Assembly (NCBI GenBank): GCA_035292425.1
Contig: DATDQD010000178.1
Location: 1 to 12,153, forward strand
Direction: 5' to 3'
Origin: SZUA-254 sp035292425
GTDB taxonomy: Bacteria; Bacteroidota; Ignavibacteria; UBA10030; SZUA-254
Length of the DNA stretch: 12,153 nucleotides
The notes under the pieces were generated by a model, which was not told the origin of the DNA, did no database searches, and saw only the letters and a list, made by a program, of their open reading frames with translations. This document shows, one piece after another, positions 8,101 through 12,153 of this stretch (the first letter of the stretch is position 1; each line of letters begins with the position of its first letter). The position numbers and the translations under genes were made by a program.

Positions 8101-10673
8101 ACATCGGCTGGGACATCCGGATGGGCAGCCACGGTGAGAACCTGACGATGTACGGCATCATCCGCGACTGCGAAACCACCAAGCAAACGCTCGAGCAGGG
8201 GGACATCAACGGCCTGATGTATATCTACGACAACGTCCCGAAGAGCTCCCTCGACCTGGTGCTCGTGTTCGACGCGACGTCGGCCTTCGATGCGAACTAC
8301 CACGCGTTCGGTCCATCCAAGAACGGCGCGACCGAACTTGTCAATAAATTGCGACCGAACGACCGCATCGCGGTCGTGAAGCTCCCGGATTCCGTGATCG
8401 TCCCGCTCACCGCGGTGGACTCCGACAACCTCGCCTCAGTGATCGGCAAAATCAACGGCATGACCGTCGGGGGTACAGCCGCGCTCGGTACTGGCCTGCA
8501 AACGGCCCTCGATGCGATCAACGTCCCCAATCCCAACCGGAAGGCGATGATCATATTCGGCGCGGGCGAGGAGACGGGGACCCCGGCCGCGCTCAGTGTC
8601 GTCCCGGCGCTCAACGCCGCCGACGCGACCCTCTTCACCATGAGTTATGAGGGCAGTCCCGGACAGGACCTCAGCAGCAAGCTCGCCCAGTATACCATCG
8701 GCGACTACTATCTCGCCGCCGACACGACGGTCGCGCTGATCACCCAGCATATCTGGAACGAGATGACGGGCCTCCAGCTCATCGGGGACACGCTCCTCTT
8801 CACCGGTGAAAACGGCCTGGTGTGGCAGGGCGGCCTGGTGTGGCAGGGCGGCCTCGTCTGGCAGGGAGCGGTCGACCCGGGCACAACGGTCCTCTATCCC
8901 GGACTCGTCTGGCAGGGGAGTGAATTCACATCGTTCCTCGCGCCTCCCGGCTGCACCGTGCCGGATGGAACTTACGATGATCTCGCCGAGCTGCTCGCAG
9001 CCGCGCCGTGCGTGATCACGCCGGACAACCTGCCGGAGGGATGGGAATACATCCATGGTCCCGCCTATTCGTTCTACAAGATCCCGAACCCGACCGCGGG
9101 GATCTGGACGATCCATCCGTTCGGCGCCAACACCGAGCCGGAACCTGAATTGCCGGAGCCCGTCTCGATCCGCGTCATTTCCGAAGTGGACGTGGTCTTC
9201 GACGTGAGTTTCCCGAAGGAGTCGTATCAACCCGGCGAGCAGATTTCCTTCCAGGCGGCCCTCGCCGAGGGCGGCGCCCTGCTGGGCAGCGAGCACATCC
9301 AGGGCGGACAGCCGATCACCGACGCCACGGTGATCGCCGACGTCTATTCTCCCGGGTCCGCGCTGCCGCAACAGATAACGCTGGGCCATATCGGGAACGG
9401 GATCTACTCGGGCCTCTACGTGAACACGGATGCGATCGGGACGTACACGTTCGAGGTCTCCGCGACCGGGTCCACGCCCACGACGCCCGCTTTCTACAGG
9501 GAGGAACGGCATTCGGTGTTCGTCGCGCCTCCCTACATCAACGCGGTGATCTTCGCGAGCAACAGCGTCACGCTCGCTGACAGCGTCCAGGTTCTCTCCG
9601 GGCATGTCCTGGTGAACAGGGACGCACAGCCGGGGGATCCGGGTGTGGAGCTCTCCCTCGCGGCCGGCGTGGAGACACCGGTGGGTTACGACCTGAAAGC
9701 CGACAGGATTTCAATTCTTGCGGGCTCGTACGTCGGTGGTGACGTCTATTTCAACCAGCTCTCGAACCTGGGGACGATCAACGGAAGCCTCTATTCCCCC
9801 CTGCAACTCCCGATCTCGGAATTCCCGCCGTTCCTTGAGGTGAATCCCGCGGTCGGCACGGCGCCGGCGTATTCGCTCGGCAACGGCGCGGCCGACACGC
9901 TCTCGCCGGGAGTCTACGGCAACGTCACGCTTCAGCCGTCGTCGCGCCTCTTCCTGCGGGCCGGCAGCTATCACTTCCGGAGCCTGCTCCTGAAGAGCGG
10001 CGCAAGCCTGTCGGTAAAGGGGTCTTCCAAAACCGACGTACGAATCCTGAGAGGCGTCTCCGGCGACAACGAGACGTACTTCGGCCCGGCCGCCGGCAGT
10101 TCGCTCTCCCCGTCCGATATCGTCTTCTATGCCGGGACGACCGACGCGCAGAGCGGCTCCGACCACGCGGTCATAATGAGCCCGAAATCGGTCGTCTTCG
10201 TGAACATCTTCGCGCCGAACGGCACGATCGTGCTGAACCAGTTCACGACTTCGACGGGAGCGTTCTTCGCGAAGGACGTGATCATCGGTCATGACGCGCA
10301 GGTCGCGCTGGGGTCGGCGTTCAATGTCTCGTCGCGGACCGCGGTATCGGGCGGCGGCGAAGAAGGGGAGATCGTGCCCGCGGCCGACGTTCCGAAGGAG
10401 TTCGCCCTCGGACAGAATTACCCGAATCCCTTCAATCCCACGACGGTTATCAATTACGCCCTGCCGGAAGCGGGCCGGGTGACCATCGGCGTCTATACCG
10501 TCTACGGCGAGGAGGTTGCGCGGCTGGTGAACGGCGAGCAGGCGGCGGGGCACCACGAGGTATCGTGGAACGGCAGGAACTTCTCCGGCGCACAGGTCGC
10601 GACCGGCGTCTATTTCTACCGCATCAACGCCGGAAGCTTCCAGGAGGTCCGGAAGATGGTCTTCATGAAATAG
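5109..10673 (+). CDS. Giant T9SS-exported mosaic: InlB-like repeats, CSLREA beta-helix, matrixin-like protease, VWA, Ig and beta-solenoid
   Basis: A 1854-residue secreted protein. Signal peptide at 1-22. Residues 24-185 resemble a carbohydrate-binding beta-sandwich. Three InlB-like repeats lie at about 186-267, 269-350 and 352-433, each a strand, a GxxF/A-type turn and a closing xxAxF/Y strand. A CSLREA-type motif (here TSLREAFTQAN, 455-465) starts a right-handed beta-helix to about 700, with a trailing sandwich to 791. A matrixin-like protease domain (about 795-1048) has H982-E983, H986 and D992 in HEIGHFGGQGD, a probable Met-turn at M1014, and the late LEQGDINGLMYIY. A VWA-like domain (about 1049-1225) has DATSA instead of DxSxS, T1123 kept, and GAGEE instead of TDGEE. 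The GLVWQG repeat region, an Ig-like domain (1351-1474), a beta-solenoid-like region (1476-1740) and a T9SS type A sorting domain (1761-1854, GQNYPNPFNPTT) complete it. It is probably exported across the outer membrane and surface-anchored or released. The protease is plausibly active; substrate unknown. Confidence 0.85.
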   Translation: MKKFTILFPVLLLLAPAFLFGQANQVIVPYGSGTYKYQFVKFNSSLITTQSYKNPGASESGYSTGVAAFGTLNNTGSPPCPLNDATHVKTFWPSSRDLVLRKHMTFPPGARNVRVFIALDNGVQAFFNGTEISGGIRNHDDCAAEAGDFVFTVPDNLILNGDNLLALRGVWLSSKNYLDVKVIADIPYHISATAGAGGSIAPDGNVSVAPGANQTFNFNANTGYHVQSMTVDGVTTVLATSSQTPATGSYTFNNVTTNHSISVAFAVNVYSITASAGPNGSFSPSGPVSVQHGASAAFTAVADNHYHVASIQIDGGVATDVETSASTPREYVYTFTNVTSDGSISATFTGNQYTLNVQVDTEPPTGNTGVGYVVRDPSKSLYAPDEDVTLTAFANEGYYFVKWLMPGGSEPTDNPVAIQMSDDKSITAVYAAKISNTIVVNTLEDIVDPDDGLTSLREAFTQANGSPGDDEINFDIVEGNKPGSKIISLNEPLPPFADRIVLDFGELVDGDGNPLISITPAYNPADYPNSDGIVLSGDFLRWGYTPSGSIIRGLEIHGFPGSGICIHSDNNIIQLCHIHDNGNNGVCIIDGNGNYIGDRDRDGLGDGWEAFYNKIYANGLNGVSISEENDADEVPPPANNSILANSIYGNGALGIDHGGDGLVTLNEYPGGPTNPLVRPDTAEAVNFHVNHPSVNIATIGGVEPSVVEGYLLSWRNTTFRIEAYMNEAGDPSGNGEGNTFLGAATVVTDADSAYAWYSIVCGTPLGFGQFVSVTATDEFGNTSEFSPDLPVGLNTRVYEADEYVVNTTLSGVPLHWGDGKAEYNLAPSAIAGGFQAELEQSFDIWNTQAVRPDLSTLVEYMPRASFLPTEQWGGYPDGVQNVVWVSGNWEGVTGAPASAIAVTRVRYNAFTGTMTDVDVAFDAEHFVFGNAGAAPTAAHSGVPAEGSGTAGPAAGRIQAAAGSPTVSDVSCGVKDVVNTGTHEIGHFGGQGDVYIPGYIGWDIRMGSHGENLTMYGIIRDCETTKQTLEQGDINGLMYIYDNVPKSSLDLVLVFDATSAFDANYHAFGPSKNGATELVNKLRPNDRIAVVKLPDSVIVPLTAVDSDNLASVIGKINGMTVGGTAALGTGLQTALDAINVPNPNRKAMIIFGAGEETGTPAALSVVPALNAADATLFTMSYEGSPGQDLSSKLAQYTIGDYYLAADTTVALITQHIWNEMTGLQLIGDTLLFTGENGLVWQGGLVWQGGLVWQGAVDPGTTVLYPGLVWQGSEFTSFLAPPGCTVPDGTYDDLAELLAAAPCVITPDNLPEGWEYIHGPAYSFYKIPNPTAGIWTIHPFGANTEPEPELPEPVSIRVISEVDVVFDVSFPKESYQPGEQISFQAALAEGGALLGSEHIQGGQPITDATVIADVYSPGSALPQQITLGHIGNGIYSGLYVNTDAIGTYTFEVSATGSTPTTPAFYREERHSVFVAPPYINAVIFASNSVTLADSVQVLSGHVLVNRDAQPGDPGVELSLAAGVETPVGYDLKADRISILAGSYVGGDVYFNQLSNLGTINGSLYSPLQLPISEFPPFLEVNPAVGTAPAYSLGNGAADTLSPGVYGNVTLQPSSRLFLRAGSYHFRSLLLKSGASLSVKGSSKTDVRILRGVSGDNETYFGPAAGSSLSPSDIVFYAGTTDAQSGSDHAVIMSPKSVVFVNIFAPNGTIVLNQFTTSTGAFFAKDVIIGHDAQVALGSAFNVSSRTAVSGGGEEGEIVPAADVPKEFALGQNYPNPFNPTTVINYALPEAGRVTIGVYTVYGEEVARLVNGEQAAGHHEVSWNGRNFSGAQVATGVYFYRINAGSFQEVRKMVFMK
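8814..8918 (+). repeat. Tandem 18-bp repeats encoding GLVWQG, plus a fourth dispersed copy
   Basis: Three contiguous 18-base units (8814-8831, 8832-8849, 8850-8867) each encode GLVWQG. The first two are identical in DNA; the third differs in synonymous bases only. A fourth copy at 8901-8918 encodes the same six residues after an 11-residue spacer. They correspond to residues 1236-1253 and 1265-1270 of the giant protein, directly after the VWA domain. Identical neighbouring units suggest recent slippage duplication, kept in frame. Confidence 0.9.
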
Positions 10674-10707
10674 GACTCGCAAGAGAGGGTAAAAGTTCTT
10701 ACCTTTC

Positions 10708-10748
10708 GGGCTGCCGCGGGGGTTGTTTCCCTGCGGCGGCCCTTTTTT
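10708..10748 (+). terminator. Strong rho-independent terminator after the giant gene
   Basis: A 14-pair stem (10708-10721 with 10729-10742, two wobble pairs) with a seven-base loop is followed by TTTTTT (10743-10748). It starts 34 bases after the stop. A smaller GGTAA/TTACC hairpin (10688-10703) precedes it. Confidence 0.92.
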
Positions 10749-10750
10749 AT

Positions 10751-10756
10751 TATAAT
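10751..10756 (+). promoter_or_regulatory. Possible -10 box of the propeller sensor gene
   Basis: A perfect TATAAT sits between the terminator T-run and the ATG at 10763. The place for a -35 box (about 10728-10733, TCCCTG) is inside the terminator stem and does not match TTGACA. If used, transcription would begin at or next to the start codon. Chance occurrence in an AT-rich patch is quite possible. Confidence 0.3.
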
Positions 10757-10762
10757 CCCTTA

Positions 10763-12153
10763 ATGCAGACCGTTTTCAAGAATATTCCACGCTTTGTCCA
10801 TTCATTCCGCGCCCGACTGCGGGTGTCGCTTGCGTCGCTTTGCCTGGCCATGCTGGCGGGATCCGCCGGCGTCGTCCCCGTATTCTCCCAGGAGGCGATT
10901 CCCTTCGAGCACCTGACCGTCAATCAGGGATTATCGCAGGGGAGCGTCAACTGCATTTTCCAGGACAGTTACGGGTTCATGTGGTTCGGCACGCAGGACG
11001 GCCTCAACCGGTTCGACGGTTACGAGTTCGACATCTATAAAAACGACCCGGCCGATTCGACCACGCTGAGCGACAACTTCATCGTCTTCGTCGCGGAAGA
11101 CTCCAACCGTACCCTTTGGATCGGTACGATCAGCCCGGATATTCTCAACCGGTTCGACCGCGTGACCGAGACATTCCGGTGCGTTCAGAGGGACAGCGTG
11201 GATCTTTCAACGGCGCGAATCGGGAGCGCGTTTCCCTCCTACACGGACCCCGCAGGCTTTCGGTGGTCCGGATCCGGAGCAAAGGGGGGCGGGCTCACAC
11301 GCCTGAACACCCGCAATGGGGAAACGACTCTGTTCAGGCACGACGCCTCCGAACCGGGCAGCCTGAGCGACGACAGGGTATACTCGGTCGTCTCCGACAG
11401 GGTGGGCACCATCTGGGTCGGAACGGGGGGCGGCCTCGACCGGTTCGACCGGAAATCGGGGACGTTCACCCATTTCCGCCGCGACGACAAAGACCCGACC
11501 GGCCTGAGCGACAACTACGTCTGGCCCCTGCTCGTGGATTCCGACGGCACCCTCTGGGTAGGGACGTACCAGGGCGGGCTCCACCGGTACGATCCCCTGA
11601 CGGAATCGTTCGCGCACTTCCGACACGACGAGGCGAACCCGAGAAGTCTGGCAGGGGACCGCGTTCTCTCCCTCTACCAGGACGCTTCCGGGATGATCTG
11701 GGTCGGGATGGCGGACAACGGCGTCGACCGATTTCACCCGAAACTCCTGAACTTCGTGCACTATCTCCACGATCCCTCCAACCCCCGGAGTCTTGCGGAT
11801 AACAATGTCCATGGGTTGTGCGTCGACCGCAACGGAATTGTCTGGATCGGGACGCAGAACGGCCTCAACCAATGGGACACGAAGACGGGGGAATTCCGTT
11901 TGTACAAACACAATCCCAACGATCCGAAAAGCATCGCCAGCGACCAGGTCCTGACCATGCTCGAAGACCGCTCCGGGAATTTCTGGGTCGGGTTGACCGG
12001 CGACGGGCTCGACCGCTTCGACCGGGCGACTGGAACGTTCAAACATTACCGGAACGACCCGAACAATCCGCGTTCGCTCCCCGATAACAGGGTCTATGCC
12101 CTGTGTGAAGACCGCCGCGGAGGCCTCTGGGTCGGGACATACGGCGGAGGGCT
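10763..12153 (+). CDS. Beta-propeller (Reg_prop) sensor of a two-component-type regulator, 5' part
   Basis: An open frame with no stop runs from ATG 10763 off the window, 463 codons. Residues 1-43 look like a signal peptide with a long basic start (RARLR) and a hydrophobic core ending VFSQ. Then comes the classic propeller opening (FEHLTVNQGLSQGSVNCIFQ). Nine blade repeats follow, each with a (L/I/M)W(V/I/F)G core; the tryptophans are at residues 74, 119, 168, 218, 265, 313, 361, 408 and 456, spaced 45-50. Blades end in patterns like DRFDRKSGTFTHFR and NDPNNPRSLPDN. Blade 3 is degenerate (RWSGSG). Such proteins usually carry 14 periplasmic blades, a Y_Y_Y domain, a membrane segment and then a histidine kinase or other output domain, all beyond the edge here. 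The ligand is often a polysaccharide fragment. No ribosome binding site precedes the ATG; later in-frame starts would lose the basic part of the signal peptide. Confidence 0.85.
   Translation, partial: MQTVFKNIPRFVHSFRARLRVSLASLCLAMLAGSAGVVPVFSQEAIPFEHLTVNQGLSQGSVNCIFQDSYGFMWFGTQDGLNRFDGYEFDIYKNDPADSTTLSDNFIVFVAEDSNRTLWIGTISPDILNRFDRVTETFRCVQRDSVDLSTARIGSAFPSYTDPAGFRWSGSGAKGGGLTRLNTRNGETTLFRHDASEPGSLSDDRVYSVVSDRVGTIWVGTGGGLDRFDRKSGTFTHFRRDDKDPTGLSDNYVWPLLVDSDGTLWVGTYQGGLHRYDPLTESFAHFRHDEANPRSLAGDRVLSLYQDASGMIWVGMADNGVDRFHPKLLNFVHYLHDPSNPRSLADNNVHGLCVDRNGIVWIGTQNGLNQWDTKTGEFRLYKHNPNDPKSIASDQVLTMLEDRSGNFWVGLTGDGLDRFDRATGTFKHYRNDPNNPRSLPDNRVYALCEDRRGGLWVGTYGGG

Noticed and set aside
6978..8303. 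441-codon minus-strand open frame inside the giant gene
   Set aside because: A GC-rich shadow frame opposite a clear multi-domain coding region; its translation is Arg/Gly/Val-rich with no domains. The same holds for the antisense frames at 8436-9605 and 9711-10682.
8814..8918. CRISPR-like or mobile-element repeat
   Set aside because: The units are contiguous, in frame and encode the same hexapeptide; no spacers and no inverted ends.
11116..11802. 228-codon plus-strand open frame near the right edge
   Set aside because: It is out of frame with the propeller gene, which is open throughout and has regularly spaced blade motifs; there is no frameshift in the propeller.

Overview
Organism. The window is GC-rich and densely coded. 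It most resembles a Gram-negative member of the Bacteroidota/Ignavibacteriota/Chlorobiota (FCB) lineage. Three things point there: an alternative complex III subunit (ActF), a type IX secretion C-terminal sorting domain with the QNYPNPFNPTT signature in the giant exported protein, and a Reg_prop beta-propeller sensor at the right edge. Most genes have recognisable Shine-Dalgarno sequences (e.g. GGAGG at 81-85, AGGAG before 2621 and 4517), which fits the Ignavibacteria/Chlorobi side better than Bacteroidia. The taxonomic call is inference; no rRNA is present.

Left block (1-3555, + strand). This looks like one transcription unit. It holds the C-terminus of the gene before actF (probably cytochrome c subunit ActE), actF, an alginate-export-like outer-membrane porin, a cysteine-free carboxymuconolactone-decarboxylase-family protein, and mobA. 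The gaps are 47, 36, or -4 bases, and two junctions are ATGA stop/start overlaps. The unit therefore joins an electron-transfer complex of the inner membrane to a porin and a molybdenum-cofactor enzyme. No terminator is visible within it. The mobA tail overlaps, tail to tail by 34 bp, a minus-strand DUF4920 lipoprotein gene (3522-3986).

Central intergenic region (3987-4516). About 530 bp without a convincing gene separates the lipoprotein gene from the next + strand gene. It contains a good sigma70-like promoter for the lipoprotein, a possible + strand promoter near 4267, an 11-bp direct repeat, several palindromes, a strong two-part hairpin, and a rho-independent terminator ending about 40 bp before the next start codon. 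Together these suggest a small RNA or a terminator-controlled leader.

Right block (4517-10673, + strand). A small secreted protein of unknown function is followed by a 1854-residue exported mosaic protein. Its order is: signal peptide, beta-sandwich, three InlB-like repeats, CSLREA beta-helix, matrixin-like metalloprotease with an HExxHxxGxxD site, degenerate VWA domain, a region with a tandemly repeated GLVWQG motif, an Ig-like domain, a beta-solenoid-like domain, and a T9SS sorting tail. The protease-VWA-beta-sandwich-Ig order recalls the animal CLCA proteins. A strong terminator (10708-10748) closes the unit.

Right edge (10763-12153). A two-component-type sensor gene begins with a signal peptide and at least nine propeller-blade repeats, and runs off the window. 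Its apparent start lies only 14 bp after the terminator T-run and has no ribosome binding site, so it may be leaderless.
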